A DNA stretch of 64,000 nucleotides, taken from positions 1,736,001-1,800,000 of the forward strand of contig JAVHNS010000006.1 of the NCBI GenBank assembly GCA_036872755.1, written 5' to 3'. This document shows positions 1-11,569 of this stretch, piece by piece. Every line of letters starts with the position of its first letter. Position 1 is the stretch's first letter. The DNA is from Orbilia blumenaviensis. Its lineage: Eukaryota > Ascomycota > Orbiliomycetes > Orbiliales > Orbiliaceae. The notes under the pieces are model-generated. The model was not told the origin of the DNA, ran no database searches, and was given only the letters and a program-made list of their open reading frames with translations. Position numbers and translations under genes: made by a program.

Positions 1-1997
1 GGCATTGGAAGAACAGGTTTTGGTGGATGTGGGTGGTGTTCAGTTTAAGTTGATTATCGTAGTTCCAATATTCGCGCTGGCCGATACGACGGGACGAGTT
101 TGGCTCGGGTTATAGGCAATTGCTTAAGAGCTAAGCTATTGTGTAAAGCTTAATTTAATCAGTATATTCAGGCAGGTAACATGAGAGCCGGAAGGGTGAG
201 CCGCAGAGCATAAACGAATTTATGAACCCTTGTGTGACATCGCAGCCTCAAGTTAACTTCAGGAATGCTGGACACCCCCTGGCCAGCTGGCTGGTTTCGA
301 CTGGCCGGGTTAAGAGTGCCGAGACTGACAATTCGGGTTAGAGGGAGAGAAAATACAACACCTCAATCACACTAAACTCAGATTGATATATCATATGAGC
401 CCTTGTTAGTCTACTAGAATATGAATAGGGTATGCAGGTATTATGGAACACTGTACACGCCACTGTACAACTCCCGTATAGGTATTTTTGTTTGGCCGGA
501 GACCGCATCGAATTGACGTACTGTACACATGCACATACATAAATCTACATGAATATTATGATGTTTTAGTCTTGAGCTTTATATTATATGCCATGTATAA
601 CGTTCCAAAATGAAAAAAAAGGATTCCTATGTGCGCTGCCTTAATTACACATACAAATGTGCAAAATAGACAAAATATGCATACATACATCATAAATCTC
701 ACTAGCCACAATGGCCATGGTGCTCAGCAGCAGCCCCGGCGTTCAGCAATAGCTACGCTGCTCAGCAATAGCTATGGCGCTCAGCATTAGCTACAGTGTT
801 CAATACTAGCCACAGTGTTTAGTATTAGTTATGGTGTTCACATTATGATATTAATTAACTGTTTTTGACAATTAAATTATTTATTACGTCCGAGATTATT
901 ATTATGTCTGAAATTGAATTCAAAAATCATTTATTTCTTTATGACAATAGGGATTTGAAAAATAAAAATAACAAGCTTATTACTAAGAGCTATGGCTAGT
1001 GCTCAGAGCCATAATTATTGCTGAGCACCGTGGCTGTTGTTGAGCACCATGGCTGCTGCTGAGCGCCGGGGCCATTGTGGCTAGTGAGATTTATGATGCA
1101 TGTATGCACATTTTGTCTATTTTGCATATTTGTACGTGTAATTTGAACCGTTGCACATAGAAATCCTTTTTTTTTCATTTTGGCCCGCCATACCATGGTC
1201 AGTGTCAGTTCGGCCCGCCGTATACACGTAATTATAATTTGAAACTCTAATCAGTCTTCAAATATACCATATATGCATACAGGTTGCTAGGAGACGTTGG
1301 AGGTAACTTGAGTATGCGTGCGTACGTACGTACACCCAGCACCTACCAAGGAATTAGTTTGCATATAAGGCATATACATATTGTAGAAGGCCGGAAGTTA
1401 AACACGTACTTATTTACCTACTTAGGTAAGCACCTAGTTGTTTCATGCGTAGGTTTGTGGGTATACTTAATATAATCAATTCTTAGCTAGAAAGGTTCGA
1501 ACTACATTAAATCATAGTCGCCTTATGGGCTAGATGTACCCAATTTTAGTCCTGATAAAATAAACTTCAGTACTCAGTTAAATACACCTTGCCAACGGAA
1601 CATCGTATACTACGAGACCACTACTATACGTACTATCTAAGCAAGTAAAAGTAGGTACTGAAGTATTAGTATCTATTAATCTGTTAGGGCTAACTAGGAC
1701 AAAAAATACCACACCCGACAACACGAACTCTTTCCTCCGGATATTCCTGAGTCTAGGTTACTATACTGCCTCGGTCTATGCCCCGAGACAGCCGGCCACT
1801 GCCCTACCTTACTAGATAAAACCTCCTTACCTATATTTCGTAGGCTCGCCTATTTAACTAGATAAATTTGTAGTAACAAGTTTCACAAAAGACCGCTTTG
1901 CAGCGTGATGCATTCGCCTAATTCTAAAAAAAGGCACGTTTTTCTTTAGGTTATATGACAATCACCCAGTGCCAGACATAGGTTCAACACTCATCTG
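1..1997. other. Gene-free stretch at left edge
   Basis: No reading frame here has homology-like content or a credible splice structure. The sequence is AT-rich. It holds the inverted-repeat element listed separately (591-1197) and a short ACGT-alternating run near 1320-1332. The stretch from 1198 to the 3' end of CDC23 would include that gene's terminator, but I cannot point to a specific signal. Confidence 0.6.
591..1197. repeat. Large inverted repeat (MITE-like) with degenerate 19-bp tandem units
   Basis: The left arm (about 591-745) reads as the reverse complement of the right arm (about 1035-1197). They share the A-run after CCAAAATG, a CAAAATAGACAAAAT block, and CATCATAAATCTCACTAGCC. 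Inside both arms a 19-bp unit, approximately TATGGTGCTCAGCAATAGC, is repeated. About six decaying copies lie at 715-835 and about three in opposite orientation at 1010-1075. The centre is AT-rich. Differences between the arms are mostly transitions. No transposase frame is present, so a non-autonomous hairpin-type element is the simplest reading. No target-site duplication could be fixed with confidence. Confidence 0.7.
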
Positions 1998-4191
1998 TCA
2001 TGATCTCGGATGGTCCATATCTAGTTGATTGCGAATATCTCTCACCATAGCTCTCGAATCCTCAACCATCAACCCGGCATCAAACAGTTCTTGCGCCAAC
2101 TGCAAAGCTCTTCCCAGATTCAACCTATCCTTCTCATAATGTGCTAACCAATTCTTTGCTGTAGCAATATCCTCGCTTGGTCCCAAGTCCGGCTCAGCCT
2201 TCAAACACATCTCCATGTAATGAACCGCCTCATCGCTCCTCTTAACCCGTTCATACAATTTCGCAATCTTTATGAGTGTCTTAGTGTTCAGTTCAAACCC
2301 ATCCCATTGGTTTGCAGTCGCTGCAGAAGTGCCGGCATTACCGGATAGTGCGCGTTTGTAAGACTTGATCGCGTCGTCTGGGCGGTTCATTTTTTCGTAA
2401 CAGGCTGCCATAGCGGCCCACATTTGACTATCGTATGGGCGGAGGGCACCTGCACGTTGGTAGTAGTAAAGGGCGTAATAGTTCATCTCAAGAACTTCAT
2501 ATGCCTGACCGAGGCCATACCATGCACGGTAATCCTTGCGGTTTACATCTATGGCACGGCGGTATGATTCGATTGCTGCGTGGGTGTTTTTTAGTTCCAC
2601 GAATTCATGTCCTAGGAGGGTCCAGGCTGAGAGGAAATTGCGGTCAAGGTTAAGAGCACGGCGGAAGTACATGATACTCTTTTCGTGCTCAGAACGCATA
2701 GAAAAGTAATTTCCAATGACGCAGCAGGTTTCTGGGCGGAACTTGTCGGTTGCAGATGCAACTTGGGCGACAAATGCCAGCTTTGAGCGCTTGTCCATGA
2801 CATAGAGGATATTGGAGTAGTGATCTAGGAAGTCAAGACGGTAGGGATCATGTTGCATGATCTCATCGAATATCTTCTCTGACTCTTCGTAGTCTAAGAA
2901 AGAGATTAGTTATGAACCTCCTGATGATGTGAGACAGATAAAATACCCTTGACATGATAGGATAGCAAAGCTTTCTGGCTTTTTAACCAAGAGCTCCTTG
3001 GGAAAATTTCGGTCAATTGTTCGACCAGTGTATAAACGCTTTCATTCACATGATAAAGTTCTTGTGATGCTAGAAGCTGGAAGAAATGTGTCATGAGATG
3101 GTCTGGAAGGTCTTGCATAACCCGATTTACCTACTATGCGTTAGATTATATGTCATGGAAAAATCTCAACGGCACAATCTTACATCCTCAATAGATCTGG
3201 TGATGGTTTTTAACTCATCCCAAGCGGCCCAATTATATGGGTAAGAGATCACAGATCGAACCAGCGCCTGGTATGCTTGTTTCTCATTTCGTTGTTTGAG
3301 GAGTACTACCCCGTAACTGCGTATATCAAGTTAACCCTGCCATTTTCTTGGAAATGGGGACTGAGACCACTTACAGATACAAAAGGAATGTATCCTCTTT
3401 GTTGTCGGCAAGCATGGTTTCGAGCTTCTTGGTCAGGACGGGCAACTCCTTATTAGCTGTTACGTTTCCATCAAGAGGCCCTAGTACCATCTCGCTTTCC
3501 TCATCCTTCCTCTTCTCACCAGCCTACCCGGAAATGTTAGCGCTACAACCCTCTCCCACTCTGACTAAAATATAACGTACCATAAATTTGGCATACAGGC
3601 ATAGAAATGCAGCCTTTGAGCTGACACATCCCTCAACCACTCTCGCCGCTCGGTCAAACTCATTTACGTCGAAATAAGATTTGGCGAGGTGATACTTGTC
3701 TTCTTCATCATCATTGACAAAGCTGTCAAGCCCAGCCCCACCCTGTGATAGCGAAGACTGGGCTTTCAAATAATTGTGTGATGAAGGGATGTTTTCAGGA
3801 AGTGAGTTCAGTTGCTCAGCGAGCCTAGTCGTTTGTTAGAATTAGCACCGTAGGTCGGACGAAGTGTAACAGTTGGAAGCATGCATGGAAAACGGAGTTA
3901 CACCCTTCAGCTCCTGGAAGAAATGTGAAATAGAATACGCCATTTAGTGCTACTTTTGGTAACATCCAGAAATCCGGAAACGTACTGTTGTTGAGGAGGC
4001 GGGCATATATATACCGGGCAAGAGACAGCCGGCAGGAAGCATCTGGCTCAAAAAGATAGGGTTGGAGGTACATACCATTTAGAGGCATGGAAAAGGCATC
4101 TTTCCGAGCTTCTCCTGGCTGCAACCCGCAAGTCCTTCCGTAGGATCATGAGGTCATGCTTAACGTTGTCAGGAGCTGCTGGGGAAGCCAT
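1998..4191 (-). CDS. CDC23: Anaphase-promoting complex subunit 8 (Cdc23/APC8), TPR protein
   Basis: This is a scaffold subunit of the APC/C ubiquitin ligase, acting in the nucleus to drive mitotic exit through cyclin and securin degradation. The last exon (about 1998-2895) encodes a long run of TPR repeats, with paired motifs such as [35 protein letters not shown] and [19 protein letters not shown], in the order and spacing typical of Cdc23. It begins at the classic segment [12 protein letters not shown]. The N-terminal exon starts at the ATG ending at 4191 ([14 protein letters not shown]) and runs to 4076. A phase-2 GT-AG intron joins it to an exon starting at 3824 (reading [13 protein letters not shown]). 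Several further introns lie between about 3570 and 2896; those boundaries were not all fixed. The upstream neighbour on the opposite strand is FPP synthase. Confidence 0.93.
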
Positions 4192-5000
4192 CTTTCCCTT
4201 CCCAATATAGTTTCAGCGCCAGGGAGAAGGGAAGAGTAATCTCCTTTCGAGGGGAGATTGCCCAAATGTATTACGAAAAACAAAATGATCAAGGCAAATC
4301 CTATCGTTCAGGTCCCTGGCCAGAGAGAACCAGATTCAACTAAGCTCAGGCGTATCTTAAAATTTAGGAAGCTGGCCTTCAAGTCAATAGGCCCGGATCA
4401 CGGGGATGATGACTGTCGTGTAATACTAGGGTGCCCCTCCAACCACGTGGCAAAAACGTTTGCAGCGACGTCCCAGCGGGTAAAGACCTTAGTTCGCCTC
4501 TGTGCCCTATAGGAATGGCCCGTCTCTTATATCTGTGGCACTGTAGGTTCAAGAAGCCTGGTCGTCGGTGTTGTTATTGTTGCAAAAGTGCAACCAAAAT
4601 GGTGTTGAGGAAGGTGGAACAAAAGTCAAGACGCGGTACAAGTTCGAATTCTTCGGAAAGATGTTTGGAGGTTTGTACACCACTCGTGGGTAGTGGACAA
4701 ATTGGTAGGTATATCTTTGATTATGCCCGGCTGGAGGACAAGCGCTTGGGCCGTGGGCGAGTGCAGTTGATGAGTTAACTGTTCTGAGAGGATGTGATAA
4801 TTTGATGTTGATGTTGAGCTTGAGGTGAAGCACGAAGCATGATGGTTGATACCGAAGCTGCCATGCATACCGGCTGCCCTTGCAAGCGCATTTCCAACCT
4901 ATCAAACACCCTCCACCGCGCTACAGCTACCTCTCGCATCGTGTCACCAGCCTAACTCGCGCTGACATAGCCAACAAAACTTTTTGGTCCTTTTTTTTTG

Positions 5001-5031
<31 letters not shown>

Positions 5032-5996
5032 ATGAAATAGATGATCATAGATAGCGAAATTAAAGGAAGTCAGGAGCTTATATTGAGTCAAAAGCGATAG
5101 AGGTACAGAGTTTAAGTCCGATATCTCGTGATGCCTCTCTCGAGTACTCAAAGAATAAAATAATTAAAAAACGTGGATGGTTAGACATACACGGCAGATG
5201 CATGGAAGAACCTTACTCGTTTGTGAGATCATGATATCAATCTCACGGCCTTGTTCGACCTTCTATTTCGTTTCCTTTGTATGGATAACTTCCCCAACAT
5301 TTAATTCCTTCAGCTTCAGCTTCAACCTGCCGGGCAGTCGGTCGGTCGGTCTCACAAAGGCTCCGAATGCGACGAGATATGATCCAGCAGTGCGACAGCA
5401 CTAATCAAGAAAGGAATATGTACAATGTACACCTCTATGCATAGCATACCCACATATTCAGAGACTATCGTCAGGTACCGTGGGTAGCACGGGCCCGAGC
5501 AGGCCTCGTATCCGCGGTATATTTGGTCCCTGGCTGGAGGGGCTTGGCTTTGGCCGGCCCTAGGCTTGTCTATCGCCTGCCGGCGCCCATTCACGCGAGC
5601 GGCCTTTCTCCAGCGTAAGCTTGGTTCCTTTAGCTTGCCTGGTCGGGATCGAGATGGACATTTTTAGCTAATTCTTAAAATTCGTTGAGGACGACGACAT
5701 TGCATGGGAGGCTGGTCGATATGGTGTTTATTGTTTATGCGGGAGGTGAAGATCTATAAATTGTGGGTCTCTTGAGCGGTGCTGTCCGTCTGTCTGCAGG
5801 TACATGTATGGACAGGACAGTACAATTTCATCTCGACTCTGATCCCGCTTAAGTAACCTGAGCTGGCTGCTGGCGTCGAGCTTCACACCCTCAAATCTTT
5901 ACCCAACACACCTCCCCCACTTTAAAGCTTTAAAGCTATCGCGACTTCATTGCATTCTACCATTTCAACCGTCATCAACATCATATCACATTAAAA
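4192..5996. promoter_or_regulatory. Divergent intergenic region, CDC23 / FPP synthase
   Basis: About 1.8 kb lie between two divergently transcribed genes, so both promoters should be here. Short open frames between 4258 and 4905 overlap each other on both strands and look like chance. A poly(T)/poly(A) tract occurs at about 4985-5029. The 100 bases before the FPP synthase ATG are pyrimidine-rich (CACCTCCCCCACTTT, then CATTTCAACCGTCATC), as in many fungal 5' leaders. Confidence 0.5.
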
Positions 5997-7182
5997 ATGG
6001 GCAAGACTACACTAAAAGAGTTCGAGGCCGTCTTCCCTCTTCTCGTTGACGAGATCATGGGTGTCTTGGAAGGCTACAAGATCCCCTCCGAGGCTGCTGC
6101 TTGGTACCGAAAGGTAAGTTACCATATCCACCCATTGGTATCACAAAATTCATCAATAAAGCTAACATGAAGCTTTTATTTGCTCTGATATAGGTTCTTG
6201 AGCATAATAGTGTCGGCGGAAAATGCAATCGCGGCATGTCTGTCGTCGATACTTACAGTGTTCTCACTAACAAGGATAAGCTCTCCGACGAGGAGTACCT
6301 TCGCAGTGCCATCCTCGGATGGTGTACCGAATTGGTATGCATTTTCATTTCTGCTAGCTTTATACCATCAGTGAAATTCTAATTGTTTGGTTATAGCTCC
6401 AAGCTTTCTTCCTTGTCGCCGATGATATCATGGACAGCTCCAAGACCCGTCGTGGTAGCCCGTGCTGGTACCTCCACGAGGGTGTCGGTACCATTGCCAT
6501 CAACGACGCCTGCATGCTCGAGTCCGCAATCTACGTTCTCCTTAAGAAGCACTTCCGTAATACTCCCTACTACGTCGATCTCCTCGAGCTCTTCCACGAT
6601 ACCACCTTCCAAACCGAACTTGGTCAGCTGCTCGACTTGATCACTGCTCCAGAGGACCGTGTCGATCTCTCCAAGTTCTCACTTGAGAAGCACTCTTTCA
6701 TCGTCATTTTCAAGACTGCCTACTATTCCTTCTATTTGCCAGTCGCTTTGGCCATGTACATGGCTGGTGTTGCCACACCCGAGAACCTAAAACAGGCTCA
6801 CGATGTCCTTATCCCATTGGGCGAGTACTTCCAGATCCAGGACGATTACCTTGACTGCTATGGTGACCCAGAGCACATTGGAAAGATTGGTACAGACATC
6901 AAGGATAACAAATGCGGCTGGCTCATCAATCAGGCTCTCTCAATTGCTACTCCTGAACAGCGCCAGATTCTTGATGACAACTACGGCAAGAAGGACGACC
7001 AGGCAGAGGCTAAGGTCAAGCAGGTCTTCTTGGATTTGCAGCTCGAGAAGAGATACCAAGACTATGAAGAAAACGTTGTTGCAAAGATCAGGACCCTGAT
7101 CGACGGCATCGATGAAACGACCGGCTTCAAGAAAGATGTTTTGACTAATTTCTTGAACAAGATCTACAAGAGGAGCAAATAA
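5997..7182 (+). CDS. ERG20: Farnesyl diphosphate synthase
   Basis: It condenses dimethylallyl or geranyl diphosphate with isopentenyl diphosphate to give farnesyl diphosphate, the branch point to sterols, dolichol, ubiquinone and prenylated proteins. Exons are 5997-6113, 6194-6334 and 6397-7182, giving 347 residues, close to the usual fungal length (~350). The first aspartate-rich motif is [10 protein letters not shown], followed by SSKTRRG. The second is [13 protein letters not shown]. The conserved GGKCNRG near residue 47 is present and the C-terminus ends in a basic YKRSK. Both introns are GT-AG with clean phases. The start is the first ATG after the leader and matches the family N-terminus ([17 protein letters not shown]). 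The enzyme should be cytosolic. Every catalytic element I looked for is intact. Confidence 0.97.
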
Positions 7183-7629
7183 ATACCTGGTTAGGTATTT
7201 AGTGGGACTTGCGCTTGTTAGTATCCTCTCCTTTTGCAGCTTCAGCCTGAGAAAGACCCCTCAGTGCCCTAGGCAAGGTTGATATTGGAAATCATGGACG
7301 CGTTTGGTTGATATTTCAGTTTCTTTACCTGACACCCACTGTGCTTACCAACGAACGGACAAATTCCGTTTTGCAAAGTTGAAGGAATGACGATTGCTTG
7401 TTTCCTTAATGATAATGTCACATAAAACCCCCCTTAATGACGGAACGGACATTATAGACATTCGAAGTTAATCAAATAAATCATCTAATAAAGGACCAGC
7501 CCCAATGCATCGTCAAACAATGCCCGTGCTTTTATGCATGCTCCAAACGAATGCCGCCCTTAAAACACCAAGATATCAACCTAATGAAAGTTTGTCGTAT
7601 CATAACAAGTCGTAATCTATGAGCGATAC
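7183..7629. other. Convergent 3' intergenic region
   Basis: This spacer separates the 3' ends of FPP synthase (plus) and the condensin subunit (minus). It has short AT-rich patches such as AATCAAATAAATCATC but no coding content. It should carry both polyadenylation regions. Confidence 0.6.
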
Positions 7630-10600
7630 CTAAGAATCTTCCTCTTCCTCTTCTTCGTCTTTGACTTCCTCCTCACGGTCGGTCTCTCCATCGGTTTCGG
7701 CCTTGTAGACGTTAGCCGCTAAACTTTCTTGAATCCTAATTTGGCTGGCGATGTTTAAGTCGCTCATCTCACTTACATTATTCTGTTCCCCTCCTGCCTC
7801 CTCCTCGTCGTCGCCAGCAGCATCGCCGCCTCCAGAACTACCGGCGCTCCCTCGAGTACCTGGGCGACTTCTAGGCCCTTCTTCCTTTTGTGCGATGACC
7901 TTCTGCAAACTGGCTTCGAATTTGACGAGTGCGTTTCTGGAAACAGCATCGCTAACGGCCTTTGATCCTACTACTTCTGTGGTTTGCTCGGATAATTCAC
8001 GTAGCTTTTCAGCAGATGCGAAGGGGCTGATAATAAGCTTCCCAAGGAACTGGCAGAGAATCTTCTTTTCCTCCTCTGTGAAATCGCAATTATGTTAGTC
8101 CTAAAAACGTAGCTTAGGGGTGATTTATCAAGTCTTCGACGTACTTGTGCTTCCCGTAGCAATCCTCCCGGCGATATCGGTCGCCAAATCAACGTGTACA
8201 TCCCAGTTAACCGCTCCTTCGAGCATAGTCTCCGCCTTAAACACCTTCCTTGGGTCTGTCCAATCTGCCATCTGATTCGTAATATTGGCAGGGGTAACCA
8301 TTTCCTCACCTTCATCCAGGTTTGCAAAAAGGCCTATTAACGTGTGTAGCGTAGCTACCGTTATACGCTGCATTCGGACCTGGTTGTCATCTCGTGAGTG
8401 ACAATACACTGGGAGGAAGTAAGAAAGGGTTTGGCGGAGTCCTAAGTTCTCATTCGTCGAAGGATCGAAATAAGCGATCACCATGGCTTTGAGTAGCTAT
8501 ATTTCCCTATCATTAGCCCCTATAAATTGTTTGTAAGTTGGCGGATGGAGAAATACGTACGTCATCATCTTCAACTACCTTCGCCAAAAACAACTTACAA
8601 AGCACTTCTACACAAGCTGCTTGTGTCTCAGGGCTGTCTTCCAACTTTGTTGCCTTTCCAAACATTTTATACAATGTCTTCTGTTCGATTTGGCATTTCT
8701 CACTCTCAAAAAGTGTCGTTCCATGAATTACCAATATATCACAGATAATATGCGCTGCTTCGACCTGTAACTCTTCATGCCCCTTGTTGAAGCAGTGGGC
8801 GAACAGCGTCAAATTTTCTTCCGCGAGCGGTTTATCTAAGAGGCAGCATAGTCCCAGACACCTCAAGCCTCTTTCTCTTATCGGAGCCTCTTGCGAGCGT
8901 ACAGCTGGAACGATGAGACCATTCAACATTGTCGATAAATGTGCGTTCGAACTAAGATCGCCCTCAACGTTCTCAAGCATACACTGCGCAATAAAGAGGC
9001 ATCTGAGATTTGTAACCATTTCCTTGATTGCCTTCTCGTCAGATTCTTCGTCATCAAGATCCATCATTTCGTCGTCACTATCGCCGATTCTTGGTATCTT
9101 CGGCTTCTGTTTAGTTTTGTGTTTCTTCTTGGGTCGTTCGTCTTCTTGCTCAGAATGCGCGGAGTGAAAGCTTTCGTTATCGTCTCCCTCGACTGCAGGC
9201 TCTTCCTCCGGTGCGATTGTGTCGTGTACTTCTGCGATGATTTCTAGTGTTACACTGCAAAACTCTCGTTCTCCGCCGGAAACTTTGCGCATGACCTCTA
9301 TTATACGGCTGACGGTTGCCTCCGGTAGATCGACGATTGCTAGTGATTCACGGAGTAGAGCGAACATTGCACGACGACCAATTTCGTCACCGTAGTCGGC
9401 CTTTAGGGCTATTAAAAGAAGTTGTTCCACGATAAATTCGACCTCGGCCGAGTCCTTTGGCTGGTTGTTGACACTGGCGGAAGCATTGAGCGGAACCCCG
9501 AGTGGTGACTCAATCAAGAGGTTGATGTATTTCTGGATAATAAGAGCCATTGTCGTAACTTCCGGGATCTTTTCATCAATATGGTGGTCATTCTTCGTTT
9601 TCGGGTCTCGACAATAGTCGTGGAACGTTCGAACCAGGAAGATCGATTCCGCAGTTAGGTCGTTCCAGAACTCCTCGCTGAATGCCTTTTCGACCGAGTT
9701 TCCATGTTGCCAATATGCCTCCATCGCCATCTCTGCTACCTTGCTGTTGACGACATCCAATCGCTCAAGAACCTCGAGTATGTCGCCGTCAGCATTAGAG
9801 ACCCAATTGTCGACAAATGCCTTTTCTGCTGCCCTCCTAACGGCTATATCACGGTCCTGGAGGCCCCATCGTAGAATCTTTTCTCTCATGGAAATCGTGA
9901 GTAGACGAAAGTCTCCTAGCGAGGGTAGAGTTCTAGAGTAGACTAGACGGCGTGTCAAAGCATCAAGATCCCGCGATCTCTCTAGGAGATGTGGCAGCGT
10001 TAATGGTGTGTGATTAAGGTTCATTAATATAGCTCGCCGGACCTCCCTAAGATATCGCTGAAGTCAGTAGCTATCAAATTAGTGTGCCCGTAGAAATAGA
10101 CATACGCGCTATTGTCGCCCGATAGCCTATCTACCAGCCTTCCGACTACAGTATTTTGCACCAAGCCCTCATCATCATCGTCATCGTCCTCTTCCTCTTC
10201 CTCCTCTTCTTCCGAGGCACCGAATCCAAGTCTCATTAGGGCCAGTGCTGCTTGACCTCGAATATTAGACTCTCGGTCGTACATTCGCCTTACTAGCCCC
10301 TTTTTCAATATAGCAAACGAATGTTCATCGAGAGCGGGTATTGAACTCAATGTCAGCGCGAAGAATTGGCACACGCGAAACCGAACGATCTTGTTGGCTG
10401 CTGTAAGACCCTTCGCGAGATGTGCGAGAAGGAATCGTGTAAACCGTGTCGTACATGACGGCGGCAGTTGATCGTCTTCGTCTTCATCCACCTGCATCTC
10501 CACATCACCGTCACTCGTCTTTGCTGCTTTCCTATCCTTCAGTTCTGTCCACCACGACAATAGTTAGACTCTAAGCTCCAAGTTTTCGTAGTAATTTGCG

Positions 10601-11026
10601 CAGCGCACCTTTTTCATAAATATGCCTGACGAATAAATCACAAAATCTCAATATCCGATCTCCGACCGCTTCTCCCTTTTTTACAACCAGAGCGCGATTC
10701 AAGCATCGAACAAACTCCACGCAAAAGGCCTTTTCGGCCCTCATCCCTTCCTTTGCGCATTTCTCTTGAGTAGTTCTTAGTGCGACTACAAGTTTTCGGT
10801 GCGTGGCAGTTGAACCCTGTGCGGAGCTGAAGCTAGTCTGGATAGCTGTTTGAAGAGGCGTGTATTGAGGTAAATCGGGGGGAGGAGATACAGAAGCTGA
10901 GGCTTGCGATAGCGCTACTGCGACTACTGCAGCTTCTTTTTCCTTGGAAGCTTTGGTTGCTTTAGTAGCTTTAGTAGCTCGTGTTTTTCGCGTGCCAGAC
11001 GTTGCGCTGGCCTTTCGGGGTGGCAT
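7630..11026 (-). CDS. YCG1: Condensin complex HEAT-repeat subunit (Cnd3/Ycg1/CAP-G)
   Basis: This is a non-SMC condensin subunit that helps load and hold condensin on mitotic chromosomes. Five exons are inferred. The first, 11026-10609, has a Lys/Ala-rich start (MPPRKASATSG). The second starts at 10544 and contains HEAT-type text (NKIVRFRVCQFFALTL, RESNIRGQAALALMRLGFG) and an acidic loop. The third starts with EVRRAILMNLNHTPLTLP, a hallmark of this family. The fourth reads LLKAMVIAYFDPSTNENLGLRQTLSYFLP, conserved in Cnd3. The last ends in an acidic tail. Intron 1 uses a GTGCGC donor and intron 2 ends at TTAG/GGAGG; both keep frame. Long acidic stretches (EEEEEEEEDDDDDDD; EEEEEEDS end) are unusual only in length. 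Divergent to FGAM synthase. Confidence 0.93.
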
Positions 11027-11569
11027 TGTGGTAGAATATCACGATGTCGTGCTCGGTTCGAGAGTAGTATTCTGCGATAGGACGCGGTAGACAATCAATT
11101 GGAGCAAAAAAATTGTAGCGTGATCACGCGCGGGGCGGCGGAGAAGTGGGATGTGCTTAGTAGCTATCCCGGCAGGCGGTTTGAGCTTGCGAGGTTGCTT
11201 GTTGTTTTCTTTGTTTACTAACATTCCAAATCTGGTAGATCTAATCTTATCACATCTAACGATCAAGATCTAATCTAATCTTATCGGTATCAACGACATA
11301 TGCAACACATCCCACCTTGCAGCAACCCACTTCGAATCTAGGTTCTAGACTGAGCTCTCGGCCGCCGATGAAAATTGTGACCGGTTGAATTGTTGGGTTC
11401 TGATTCTTCCTTTTACTACTCTATGTCAATGAAGCTGGTCCGGAGGCACTGAGAATCTTTAAAAAGAAACAAGTAAGTCTTCTAGTGTTTTCTTTTATTT
11501 TCAGAAAAAGTTATTGCGATTTAGTTTATTTAATTTGATACTAACTACTATTACTTCCGGAAAGTCACA
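11027..11569. promoter_or_regulatory. Divergent promoter region, condensin subunit / FGAM synthase
   Basis: About 540 bases separate the two start codons, so both promoters and 5' leaders must lie here. AT-rich text occurs just before the FGAM synthase ATG (11500-11560). No specific activator site can be named with confidence. Confidence 0.5.

Noticed and set aside
4258..4905. Cluster of 80-118 codon frames upstream of FPP synthase
   Set aside because: Overlapping frames on both strands without homology-like content, lying in a divergent promoter region.
10558..10620. Apparent stop between the first two condensin-subunit frames, suggesting a frameshift or two genes
   Set aside because: A 64-nt intron with donor GTGCGC and acceptor ACAG restores one frame (HIYEK then ELKDRK).
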